Shown here piece after piece: positions 1 through 6,564 of a DNA stretch of 11,068 nucleotides. The DNA lies in assembly GCA_934700375.1 (NCBI GenBank), contig CAKUXT010000052.1, positions 1-11,068 on the forward strand, written 5' to 3'. The notes beneath the pieces are model-generated. The model worked only from the letters and a program-made list of their open reading frames with translations, was not told where the DNA came from and made no database searches. The position numbers and the translations under genes were made by a program. Each line of letters opens with the position of its first letter. The stretch's first letter is position 1. Source of the DNA: an uncultured Bacilli bacterium (GTDB lineage: Bacteria; Bacillota_I; Bacilli_A; RFN20; CAG-288).

Positions 1-21
1 ATATTATACAATAATTTCAAC

Positions 22-55
22 AAAAAAAGGAAATGCCTTAATCAACAACATTTCC
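22..55 (-). terminator. Intrinsic terminator, leftward
   Basis: On the minus strand GGAAATG (55-49) pairs perfectly with CATTTCC (35-29) across a 13-base loop, and is followed directly by seven T residues (28-22). This is a 7-bp stem with a strong U tract. It lies about 60 bases beyond the first psuG terminator, so it is either a back-up for the galM-psuG transcript or serves another leftward transcript. On the plus strand the T-rich tail is poor, so I call it leftward only. Confidence 0.7.
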
Positions 56-111
56 CCTTTCTTGCGATTGCCTTAGAGAAATTTTATATAGGCCCACGGA
101 TTTCTATCGTT

Positions 112-146
112 ATAAAAGTGGGCCCCTTCAATTGAAAGAGCCCACT
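112..146 (-). terminator. Intrinsic terminator of psuG transcript
   Basis: Seven bases after the psuG stop codon, minus-strand AGTGGGC (146-140) pairs with GCCCACT (123-117). The interior contains the palindrome TTCAATTGAA, giving a long GC-based hairpin, and the exit is TTTTAT. The same GGCCCAC (124-118) could instead pair with GTGGGCC (97-91) further on, so two alternative hairpins share one arm. I read this as a tandem terminator rather than a regulatory switch. Confidence 0.8.
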
Positions 147-153
147 ATCAAAA

Positions 154-1062
154 CTACTTGTTCAATTTAGCCAATTCAGCTGCGAGTTCACCGCCGACCT
201 TAGCATTGTTCTCAATCAATGCCATATTGGTTTCCAAGGACTTTCCGCCAGTGATGCCGACAAGCTTATCAAGAAGATAAGGAGTGACTTTCTTTCCGGT
301 GATATGATCCTTTTCCATCATGGCGATGGCTTCTTCGATCTTGCCTTCCATCCAATCAGCATCGAGAGAATATTCCTGCGGAACAGGATTGAGAATCAAA
401 GCACCCTGAGACAATCCTAATTCATGAGCGGTGTGAAGGATACGTGCCAATTCAGCTGCATCCTCGACATGTTGTTCAAGATTGTACTTGCTGGAACTAG
501 AGTAGAAAAGCGGAACTTTATCAGTCTTGTAACCGATGACTTCGACACCCTGTGTTTCAAGATATTCCAATGTGCGAGGAACATCGAGAATCGCCTTGGG
601 GCCAGCGCAGATGACGTTGACTTCTGTTCTTGCGAATTCACCTAAGTCTGTGGAAACATCCATAGTCTCGTTGTATCCTCTGTGGACACCGCCGATACCG
701 CCGGTGGAGAAGACTTTGATGCCAGCCATCTTGGCAAGAATCATCGTTGCGGCAACGGTTGTAGAACCGTTCAATCCTCTTTCGATGACATAAGGAAGCT
801 CACGTCTGGAGACCTTCATGGCATTCATGGTCTTTCCTAAATATTCGATTTCTTCATGGGTAAGACCTATTTTGATCTTTCCATTGATGATACCGATTGT
901 ATAAGGTTCACCGCCTGCCTTTCTGATTTCTTCTTCACACTTGAGTGCGCATTCCACGTTCTGCGGATAAGGCATACCATGTGTGAGAACAGTTGTCTCT
1001 AAGGCAACTGCAGGTCTAGAAGACAGATCCGGAATCTCTTTCAGCATTTCTTTAATGTCCAT
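154..1062 (-). CDS. psuG: Pseudouridine-5'-phosphate glycosidase PsuG
   Basis: PsuG cleaves the C-glycosidic bond of pseudouridine 5'-phosphate, releasing uracil and ribose 5-phosphate, the second step of pseudouridine salvage in the cytoplasm. The 302-residue length is normal for the family. Visible family motifs are ALETTVLTHGMP near residues 20-31 (E22 in the catalytic Glu position), KVSRRELP near 83, GGIGGVHRG near 121-129, D139 of VSTDL (metal/phosphate site region), AGPKAILD with K156 matching the Schiff-base lysine (K166 in E. coli PsuG), and SLETNMAL with N279. All expected key residues appear intact. The ATG start has AGGAG 11 bases upstream. The gene is last in a three-gene leftward cluster, 28 bases after galM, and is followed by a strong terminator. 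The usual partner kinase PsuK is not in this window, so pseudouridine phosphate would have to come from elsewhere in the genome. The family call is very safe. Confidence 0.96.
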   Translation of the reverse strand: MDIKEMLKEIPDLSSRPAVALETTVLTHGMPYPQNVECALKCEEEIRKAGGEPYTIGIINGKIKIGLTHEEIEYLGKTMNAMKVSRRELPYVIERGLNGSTTVAATMILAKMAGIKVFSTGGIGGVHRGYNETMDVSTDLGEFARTEVNVICAGPKAILDVPRTLEYLETQGVEVIGYKTDKVPLFYSSSSKYNLEQHVEDAAELARILHTAHELGLSQGALILNPVPQEYSLDADWMEGKIEEAIAMMEKDHITGKKVTPYLLDKLVGITGGKSLETNMALIENNAKVGGELAAELAKLNK

Positions 1063-1090
1063 ATTTATTCATTCTCCTATTTGAATCAGT

Positions 1091-2071
1091 TTACTTTCTA
1101 TCAATCTTAAACGACATAGAATGAGAATACTTATCGCCTGCTTTAAGGACGATGTTGCTAAGAAGCGGGAATGTTTCCGGTTCAATAGCGATAGCACGTC
1201 TTAAGGCGTGGGTGAGGAACTCACCATTTGTGAACTTATACGGAGCAAGGCAGGAATCAACATAGAAGTTGATGGAATCAAAATCGGTGCTGACTTCAAG
1301 ATGGATGTCTTTAGTATCCATGATGACCTTTGGATCATCTGTGCCTTCATCGAAGACATAGGTGTTGTCCAATGTTCCGATTTCAGGATGTTCTTTCTCA
1401 ATCTCATCGAGCTTGTCTTTCAGAACAGCAGGTGTTCTGAAGTCATAGCAGGAAGGGACATCTTCCATGCCGACAACAAGCAATGTTCCAGGCTTGAAAG
1501 TACCGATCTTCGATGCTTTGACCTGAAGAACGTAGTCATTGACGCTTTCGCTGTTGAATACGTTCCAATACATATGATTGGAGAAGGAGACAAGCGTATC
1601 TTTGTCAGAAACGGCTTCACATGTGATCTTAAGGGTGTTTGTTCCATCCTTCGGCATGGAATAAGTCACTTTGGTATCGAGGTTTCCAGGGAATCCGGCT
1701 TCACCATCTTTGGAAAGATAGTGGAAGATAACACGGACTTCGTTTTCATCCTCTTCCTTTACGGCTTCAAAGTTTCTGTAAGTCAGAGATTCAGAGCATC
1801 CACCGTGAAGACAGATGTGCTGTTCATCTCCTAATACAGAATAAGTCTTTCCACCGATCATAAAGGTATCCGGAATTCTTCCCGCGACTCTTGCCAATGT
1901 CTTGCCATGGAATCCGGTCGATCCCAAGTAGGCCTGTTCATCTTCGAATTCAAGAATCAACGGTTTTCCGTCCAAGGTCAAAGACCTGACACCGGCTCCT
2001 AAAGTTGAGAACTTACCTACAAGGCCATTCCCATTGTCCAGCGTCACGTAACTCGTTTCATACTGTTTCAT
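1091..2071 (-). CDS. galM: Aldose 1-epimerase (mutarotase)
   Basis: A galactose mutarotase-like protein of 326 residues, close to the usual length. The family interconverts alpha and beta anomers of aldoses such as galactose or glucose in the cytoplasm. Visible landmarks: ARVAGRIPD (R65, equivalent of the sugar-binding arginine), CLHGG with H89, SNHMYWN with H166 (catalytic acid histidine), LDNTYVF with D235, and IEPETFP with E297 as the predicted catalytic base. The order and spacing match GalM. Some of these motifs are looser than in classical GalM (SNHMYWN for the commoner NHSYFN type), so the true sugar could differ from galactose. The start is preceded by GGAGG seven bases before ATG. 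It follows the unknown 331-residue gene by 30 bases and precedes psuG by 28 bases, which indicates one transcript. No galactokinase or uridylyltransferase gene is nearby, so a role in the Leloir pathway cannot be inferred from context. Confidence 0.92.
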   Translation of the reverse strand: MKQYETSYVTLDNGNGLVGKFSTLGAGVRSLTLDGKPLILEFEDEQAYLGSTGFHGKTLARVAGRIPDTFMIGGKTYSVLGDEQHICLHGGCSESLTYRNFEAVKEEDENEVRVIFHYLSKDGEAGFPGNLDTKVTYSMPKDGTNTLKITCEAVSDKDTLVSFSNHMYWNVFNSESVNDYVLQVKASKIGTFKPGTLLVVGMEDVPSCYDFRTPAVLKDKLDEIEKEHPEIGTLDNTYVFDEGTDDPKVIMDTKDIHLEVSTDFDSINFYVDSCLAPYKFTNGEFLTHALRRAIAIEPETFPLLSNIVLKAGDKYSHSMSFKIDRK

Positions 2072-2101
2072 ATTGAAACCTCCGAACTGTTTATTGATAG
2101 T

Positions 2102-3097
2102 TTACTTGGCTTCAGCTTCCTGAGCTGCCTGAGCAGTCAATCTTCCGGCCTTCAATGCAGCATAACGCAAATTGAGGGAATCAGCAAAGAAGCTGTGAAC
2201 ATGCTTTGCGAATTCATCTCTGTTTTCAGCCATAAGCTTCTGAACCTTTTCAGCAGCAGCCTTCTGTTCATCTGTCCAAGAAGGAGCTAAGGTCAACTGG
2301 CTTGTGACAATATCCTGAATGAACATAAGTCCATTCTTGTTGTTGTTTTCTTCGACGAAGAAAGCAAACATATTTCCGCTTTCAAGATCATCGTAGCAGA
2401 AGTTGGATAAGAAGTTGACAGAGGTTCCGTCTTCCTTGTTGATGGTGACCTTTCCTCTGACATCACCGCTTGTCAATGCCTTGTTTCCGGCATCGATGGT
2501 TCTGTAGGAAGGAAGAACTCTGTTAGCAAGGAGTTCGGTGATCTTATCGACTCTGGCACGGATGTCAGGATTGTTGCCGACGATGAGTTTGAGCTTTGTT
2601 CCGTTTTCGACAGCGGCGAAAAGATACTGGCCGCCGAAGGACAAAGCAACACAGGAAACGAAGAAAATGCTGGAGACATAATCAAAATAACGATAGGTTT
2701 CGATCATAGTGATATCTCTTCCAGTAGAAGACTTAAGCTTTAATTCGACAGCATTGTCGGGAAGAACATTCTCGATAACGACATCATAGGTGTCAGTCTC
2801 TTCGACAAAGGGAGGGACAAGCTTCAAAGAAGGCTTGATGGTCTCGTTGTAATTCTTGGTTCTTTCAACGATCTTCTGGATATCCTCTTCTTCTCTGACT
2901 TCTCCTTCGGCATTGAATTCAAAGACGCGGTAGATAAGCTTAGGCATATCGGAACCGAGAGTCAGAACTTCAGCAGAGCCATCCTCTTTGTAGTCGACAT
3001 AGACGATTTCCATCTTGGCGGATTTCTTAAAAGGGAACTTCTGAGCTTTTTCGTCAACAAGTCCCTGAATCTTCTTTAACATTTCTTCTTGTGTCAT
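2102..3097 (-). CDS. Uncharacterised cytoplasmic protein, 331 aa
   Basis: I do not recognise this protein. It has no signal peptide and only one modest hydrophobic stretch (YVSSIFFVSCVALSFGG, about residue 140), which looks like a buried core rather than a membrane helix. The N-terminus is helical and charged, the middle has beta-like segments, and the C-terminus is an Ala/Glu/Lys-rich helix ending AQAAQEAEAK. A longer reading begins at a TTG at 3109-3107, but the AAAGGA ribosome binding sequence lies one base from that TTG, too close to work. The ATG at 3097-3095 is 13 bases from it, so I choose ATG. The gene leads the cluster with galM and psuG (30-base gap to galM) and has its own promoter-like sequence upstream. 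The company of sugar-related enzymes is only a weak hint, and I assign no function. Confidence 0.8.
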   Translation of the reverse strand: MTQEEMLKKIQGLVDEKAQKFPFKKSAKMEIVYVDYKEDGSAEVLTLGSDMPKLIYRVFEFNAEGEVREEEDIQKIVERTKNYNETIKPSLKLVPPFVEETDTYDVVIENVLPDNAVELKLKSSTGRDITMIETYRYFDYVSSIFFVSCVALSFGGQYLFAAVENGTKLKLIVGNNPDIRARVDKITELLANRVLPSYRTIDAGNKALTSGDVRGKVTINKEDGTSVNFLSNFCYDDLESGNMFAFFVEENNNKNGLMFIQDIVTSQLTLAPSWTDEQKAAAEKVQKLMAENRDEFAKHVHSFFADSLNLRYAALKAGRLTAQAAQEAEAK

Positions 3098-3143
3098 AAT
3101 CGTTTTCAAATCCTTTCTTTGAATAGCATATAAGCACTACTAA

Positions 3144-3172
3144 ATTATAAGCAATTCACATTGCATTTTCCA
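3144..3172 (-). promoter_or_regulatory. Predicted promoter of the galM-psuG cluster
   Basis: On the minus strand a perfect TATAAT -10 box (3149-3144) is preceded at 17 bases by TGGAAA (3172-3167, four of six matches to TTGACA). It lies about 46 bases upstream of the ATG at 3097, in the AT-rich 177-base spacer between ung and the unknown gene. Spacing is ideal, but the -35 box is weak. Confidence 0.6.
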
Positions 3173-3204
3173 TAGTTTAAACAAATATAGAAAATAAAAA
3201 ACTA

Positions 3205-3231
3205 GTAAAAGAGAATGATTTTTGAAATCAT
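3205..3231 (-). terminator. Weak possible terminator after ung
   Basis: Minus-strand ATGATTT (3231-3225) pairs with AAATCAT (3221-3215) across a three-base loop and is followed by TCTCTTTTAC. The stem is 7 bp but has one G-C pair only, and the T tract is interrupted. It sits 44 bases after the ung stop, the right place for a terminator, but it would be inefficient. Confidence 0.3.
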
Positions 3232-3274
3232 AGGGCTTACATTTATGTTTTTGTCAAACTATCGTAAAAGAAAA

Positions 3275-3976
3275 TCAGTCGATGCGAAAATCGATTTCTT
3301 TTTCGCCGATTTCTTTCAGATGTTCATTGCATTTCTTAAAACAACCTGAATTGAAGAAACCTCTTGAAGCGCTCAAAGGAGAAGGGTGTGCACAATAGAT
3401 GACATAGGCGTTTTTGCTATGGATCAATTCCATCTTCTTCTTTGCAAAATTCCCCCAGAGGAGATAAACGACATTGTTGTTGAGACCATCGATTTTTCTG
3501 ATGATGCTATCAGTGAAATTCATCCAACCGAACTTAGCGTGACTATTGGCTTCTCCATCTCTTACTGTCAAAGAAGCATTCAAAAGAAGAACACCTTGTT
3601 CTGCCCATTTATCAAGTGAACCATGCTTAGGAATAGGATAGCCATATTCGATGTTCAGCTCCTTGTAGATATTGAGCAAAGAAGGCGGGAATCTGATACC
3701 ATCATTGACAGAGAAAGCAAGACCGTTTGCCTGGTCAGGATTGAAATAGGGATCCTGGCCGATGATGATGACTTTCACTTTATCAGGATTGACGAGGCTT
3801 AATGCATGATAAACTTTTTCTAACGATGGATGAACGATATTCTTCATGTATTCTTCAGAAACCAACTCCACAAGTTTCTTGAAATATTCTTTTTCTTTTT
3901 CCTCTTTTAAAAGCGCGTTCCACTCTCCCGGAAAAGAGGATAGACGAGTTATGATCTCACTTTGTTCCATACTCAT
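3275..3976 (-). CDS. ung: Uracil-DNA glycosylase, family 1
   Basis: Ung removes uracil from DNA by hydrolysing the N-glycosidic bond, the first step of base-excision repair. The 233-residue length is typical. Family 1 motifs are clear: GQDPY at 73-77 with D75 as the water-activating aspartate and Y77 blocking the pocket, GVLLLNASLTVR with N133 for uracil recognition, SHAKFGW at 145-151, and HPSPLS at 197-202 with catalytic H197 and the DNA-intercalating leucine region behind it. One oddity is that the first motif reads GQDPYFNPDQANGL where the common form is GQDPYHGPxQAHGL, so the usual His is Phe and the usual Gly is Asn. The start overlaps the stop of the upstream membrane-protein gene as ATGA. 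A second in-frame ATG two codons later is possible, but the GGAAGG site is better placed for the first. Confidence 0.96.
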   Translation of the reverse strand: MSMEQSEIITRLSSFPGEWNALLKEEKEKEYFKKLVELVSEEYMKNIVHPSLEKVYHALSLVNPDKVKVIIIGQDPYFNPDQANGLAFSVNDGIRFPPSLLNIYKELNIEYGYPIPKHGSLDKWAEQGVLLLNASLTVRDGEANSHAKFGWMNFTDSIIRKIDGLNNNVVYLLWGNFAKKKMELIHSKNAYVIYCAHPSPLSASRGFFNSGCFKKCNEHLKEIGEKEIDFRID

Positions 3977-4185
3977 TTACGGCCTTCCTTGTTCTTCTTG
4001 AAAGCGATGAGGTCTTTCAAAAAGAGAACAAACAAAATCAAAGATCCAAAAGCGGAAATCACAACAGCTATGATTGCATATATAGAAAAACCATAGACAA
4101 AACCGATGGCCAAAGAGCAGGCAAGCATCAATAAGGCCACGCAAAAAAGGAGAAGATACGGATGATCTTTCAGACTGAATTTCAT
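3973..4185 (-). CDS. Small two-helix membrane protein, 70 aa
   Basis: The protein has a short charged N-terminus (MKFSLKDHP), two strongly hydrophobic segments at about residues 10-32 and 35-57, and a basic tail (KDLIAFKKNKEGRK). The positive-inside rule places both ends in the cytoplasm, giving a helical hairpin. I see no family motif and assign no function. Its ATG overlaps the upstream stop by one base (TAATG), and its own TGA overlaps the ung ATG by four bases, so it is almost certainly translated by coupling within a three-gene unit. Being squeezed between two genes in the same orientation is the strongest evidence that it is real. It also shows that TGA is a stop codon in this organism. 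Confidence 0.75.
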   Translation of the reverse strand: MKFSLKDHPYLLLFCVALLMLACSLAIGFVYGFSIYAIIAVVISAFGSLILFVLFLKDLIAFKKNKEGRK

Positions 4186-4415
4186 TACTTCTTATTGTTG
4201 AACCACTTGGACTGAATGAAATCCAAGGTCTCGTCAAGATTCTCTTCTTCCATCGCTGCGATAGCAAAAAGATAAGAAGGCATTGCCAATGCCTTTTCAG
4301 GATCGAAATCGACATCGTCGCCTACTTTTGCTTCGCCCTTTGCAATGAAATAGCGATTTTTGCAAAGAAGCAATAACTTATCATCTCTGGTCAATAATAC
4401 TTTACCTTTTTCCAT
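4185..4415 (-). CDS. Small uncharacterised acidic protein, 76 aa
   Basis: A 76-residue soluble protein with no signal peptide and no Cys pairs or nucleic-acid motif that I can name. It begins MEKGKVLLTRDDKLLLLCKN, which reads as two beta strands. A segment GDDVDFDPEKAL follows, then a helix with EEENLDETLDFIQ before the basic end SKWFNNKK. It has an excellent ribosome binding site, AGGAGG eight bases before ATG, and a TATAAT box upstream, so it is the first gene of the small unit that ends with ung. Coupling to the 70-residue membrane protein by TAATG suggests the two are made in linked amounts. Function unknown. Confidence 0.72.
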   Translation of the reverse strand: MEKGKVLLTRDDKLLLLCKNRYFIAKGEAKVGDDVDFDPEKALAMPSYLFAIAAMEEENLDETLDFIQSKWFNNKK

Positions 4416-4440
4416 AATTTCATCCTCCTATTTCTAGACA

Positions 4441-4471
4441 ATTATATCATCAAAAACACAGATGATTTCAA
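4441..4471 (-). promoter_or_regulatory. Possible promoter for the ung unit
   Basis: Minus-strand TTGAAA (4471-4466, five of six matches to the -35 consensus) and a perfect TATAAT (4446-4441) are separated by 19 bases, slightly more than ideal. The -10 box is 26 bases before the 76-residue gene. It starts just after the nrnA stop. No convincing terminator separates nrnA from this promoter, so read-through from the large upstream operon is also possible. Confidence 0.5.
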
Positions 4472-4476
4472 TAATA

Positions 4477-5418
4477 TTATTCTGATAATTCATTCAAAGC
4501 CTTGATGATCTCATCGATCTTATCAAAGGAATGAATCGTACATCCGCTTGCGGAAAAGTGTCCGCCTCCTCCAAAGGAGGTCGCGACTTTCTGCATATTG
4601 TATTTTCCGTTCGCTCTGAATTCGACACGGATCGAGTCATCTTCCTGTTCAGTGAACAGCACCCAGATCGGATGTTTATCGAGCCTTGCTAAGAGATCGG
4701 CCTGTTCACCGGCTTCGGATGACGGGATTCCAAGAGGAATATAATCGCTTTTATGAACGACGCAATAGCAGACTTTGCCATCATATCTCACATGGTTATA
4801 AATGAATGCCTTATATTCAAGTCTGTTCTTGTCCTGTGCATAAAGCTCATCATAGATAGCCTGGAAATCAACGCCTAAGGAGATCAGATAACCAGCCATC
4901 TTCAACGTTTCTTTTCTGGAATCGAGAAGGAAACGGTCCGTATCTGTCACAAGACCTGTGAACAGATACATGGCAGCTTCTTCTGAAATGATGCGATAAC
5001 GTTTCTTGAACGCTCTTGCAATGACAAAAGTAGCAGAAGGCGCATCCTCATCCTGAATAGCAAGGAAGGAGGTATTAAGAAGCGGGATATGATGATCGAA
5101 GCAGACATATTCTCTTGCATATTTCACTCTCTGGTCTTCGACTCTTTCAAAGCAGTTGAGGTCGACAAGAATCGCCAAAGATCTGCAAATCGTATCCACA
5201 GAGACTTCATCTGCTTTCTCAAAGAAGGAAGGGAGATAACTCGGTCTTGATCCGACTCCGTAGATTTTCTTCTTCGGGAAGAGATACTGAAGTTCTTTTT
5301 TCAATCCAAGGACGGATCCGACACAGTCTCCGTCCGGATTGACATGACCGAATATGACAATAGAATCTGCCTTTTCGATTTTTTTGAATACTGCGTTTTC
5401 AATTTCCTGTTTGTTCAT
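4477..5418 (-). CDS. nrnA: DHH phosphoesterase, NrnA-type
   Basis: A DHH/DHHA1 protein of 313 residues, matching the length of NrnA, which degrades 2-5-nucleotide RNA fragments from an end and in many Firmicutes also dephosphorylates pAp to AMP. The catalytic DHH domain has GHVNPDGDCVGS at 24-35 (H25, D29, D31 for Mn2+), LVDLN with D86, and CFDHH with D108-H109-H110. LVTDTDRF at 156-163 supplies D159. The C-terminal DHHA1 domain carries GGGGHFSASG at 283-292, the substrate-phosphate loop. All metal ligands look intact. The ATG has AGGTGG just upstream and lies 12 bases after the second permease gene, with no room for a terminator, so it is probably the last gene of the transporter operon and would share its guanine-dependent control. 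Making nucleoside monophosphates from nanoRNA or pAp would fit a nucleotide-salvage operon. Exact substrate preference cannot be read from sequence. Confidence 0.9.
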   Translation of the reverse strand: MNKQEIENAVFKKIEKADSIVIFGHVNPDGDCVGSVLGLKKELQYLFPKKKIYGVGSRPSYLPSFFEKADEVSVDTICRSLAILVDLNCFERVEDQRVKYAREYVCFDHHIPLLNTSFLAIQDEDAPSATFVIARAFKKRYRIISEEAAMYLFTGLVTDTDRFLLDSRKETLKMAGYLISLGVDFQAIYDELYAQDKNRLEYKAFIYNHVRYDGKVCYCVVHKSDYIPLGIPSSEAGEQADLLARLDKHPIWVLFTEQEDDSIRVEFRANGKYNMQKVATSFGGGGHFSASGCTIHSFDKIDEIIKALNELSE

Positions 5419-5430
5419 AAACCACCTTTG

Positions 5431-6564
5431 TTAAACCAATTTTTTACGTATCTGAGTAGAGACAAGATCGACAAGGACGATCATGACAATAAGTCCCCAC
5501 ATCAAAGAACCTAACTGAGGCCACTTGTGTTCGCTGGAGAAACGGAGAATCAGTCTTCCTAAATCACCTGCACCGACAAGGCCTAAAATAGAGGCTGTTC
5601 TTAAGTTCAGGTCGAAACGATAAAGAATCGTCGACAAGAAGCTAGGAAGGACCTGAGGGAGAACACCGACACGGATAGAACCGAAACGGGTGGAACCGCA
5701 GGAATCATAAGCTTCAAGGAATGTCATATCCATGCCATCAAGGCCATCAGAATACATCTTTCCGACCATACCGATAGACTGAATGGATAAGACGACAACA
5801 CCGGTGATCGGCGAGAAGCCTGTCACCATGATCATGATATAGCAGAATACGATTTCAGGAACCGTTCTGATGAGAATCAGAACTGCAGTAGAGAGATATG
5901 ACCATTTCCCGAAGAGTTTCTTGGAAGCCAAGAAACCGAACGGAACAGCAAGGATAGATGCAAACAGCGTTCCTAAGAAAGCAATGGCGAAAGTCTGAAG
6001 GCAAAGGTAAACAACCGATGTCTCAAAGGAGTAGACACCTGTACCTAAGAACATATCATAGTCAGGAACAAAGAGTCCTTTGAAGAAATCGGCTATGGTC
6101 TGAAGCCAGCCGTGACCGGTGGATTCAAACATCTTCTGATTGAATGCAAAGTAAATGAAGACTCCTAAGAAGATTGCCAAAGTGATAAGGTTGACAATCC
6201 ACATCGGAGGACGGGACAGATAAGCATCCAGTACACTGAAGAAAGAACGATGGGATTTATCATGACGATAGGTGTCTTTGATCTGCTTGGCATCTCTTTT
6301 TTCTGTTTTTTTCAGGAAATCGAGTCTGGCCTTCATTCTCTTTTCGATATCTTTTCTTGCTTCTATATCAGAAGCAGAGGAAAGAAGATTTTCTTTTTCA
6401 TCTAAGAGGACTTTTCTTTCTTCTTCAAAACGGATTTTAGAAGCATGAAGGTCTTCTGTCATTTTCTTTTCGGCCATCAATCGATTCTGAAGATTGTGCT
6501 CTTTTGCCTTGGCCTTTGCTTCATTCAAAGCCTCTTTGTCATTAAGGATTTCGTAATCTGTCAT
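5431..6564 (-). CDS. phnE2: PhnE-type ABC permease with helical N-terminus (second)
   Basis: Membrane component of a PhnCDE-family importer. The C-terminal part, from about residue 122 to 377, is a typical permease domain with about six membrane segments. It carries the coupling-loop motif starting EAYDSCG at 284 and ending LPQVLP at 302-307, which docks on the ATPase. Before it lies a charged, Lys/Glu-rich region of roughly 115 residues without hydrophobic segments, predicted to be long helix or coiled coil in the cytoplasm. Usual PhnE proteins are about 260-280 residues, so this 377-residue protein has an added domain. Its start overlaps the stop of the first permease by four bases (ATGA). 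It pairs with that paralogue, presumably as a heterodimeric channel. The substrate cannot be taken from the family name; the riboswitch upstream points towards purines. Confidence 0.88.
   Translation of the reverse strand: MTDYEILNDKEALNEAKAKAKEHNLQNRLMAEKKMTEDLHASKIRFEEERKVLLDEKENLLSSASDIEARKDIEKRMKARLDFLKKTEKRDAKQIKDTYRHDKSHRSFFSVLDAYLSRPPMWIVNLITLAIFLGVFIYFAFNQKMFESTGHGWLQTIADFFKGLFVPDYDMFLGTGVYSFETSVVYLCLQTFAIAFLGTLFASILAVPFGFLASKKLFGKWSYLSTAVLILIRTVPEIVFCYIMIMVTGFSPITGVVVLSIQSIGMVGKMYSDGLDGMDMTFLEAYDSCGSTRFGSIRVGVLPQVLPSFLSTILYRFDLNLRTASILGLVGAGDLGRLILRFSSEHKWPQLGSLMWGLIVMIVLVDLVSTQIRKKLV

Noticed and set aside
62..90. Plus-strand TTGCGA, 17 bases, TATATA promoter-like pair
   Set aside because: It would transcribe straight through terminator hairpins and antisense to psuG; no plus-strand gene follows. 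AT-rich chance match.
1208..1834. 208-codon plus-strand open frame opposite galM
   Set aside because: It is fully antisense to a clear galM gene with intact motifs, and its product has no recognisable features. It reflects codon use on the other strand.
4446..4466. ATCATC/GATGAT hairpin after nrnA as a terminator
   Set aside because: Six-base AT-rich stem with a nine-base loop and no T tract after it on the minus strand. It also lies inside the predicted promoter spacer.
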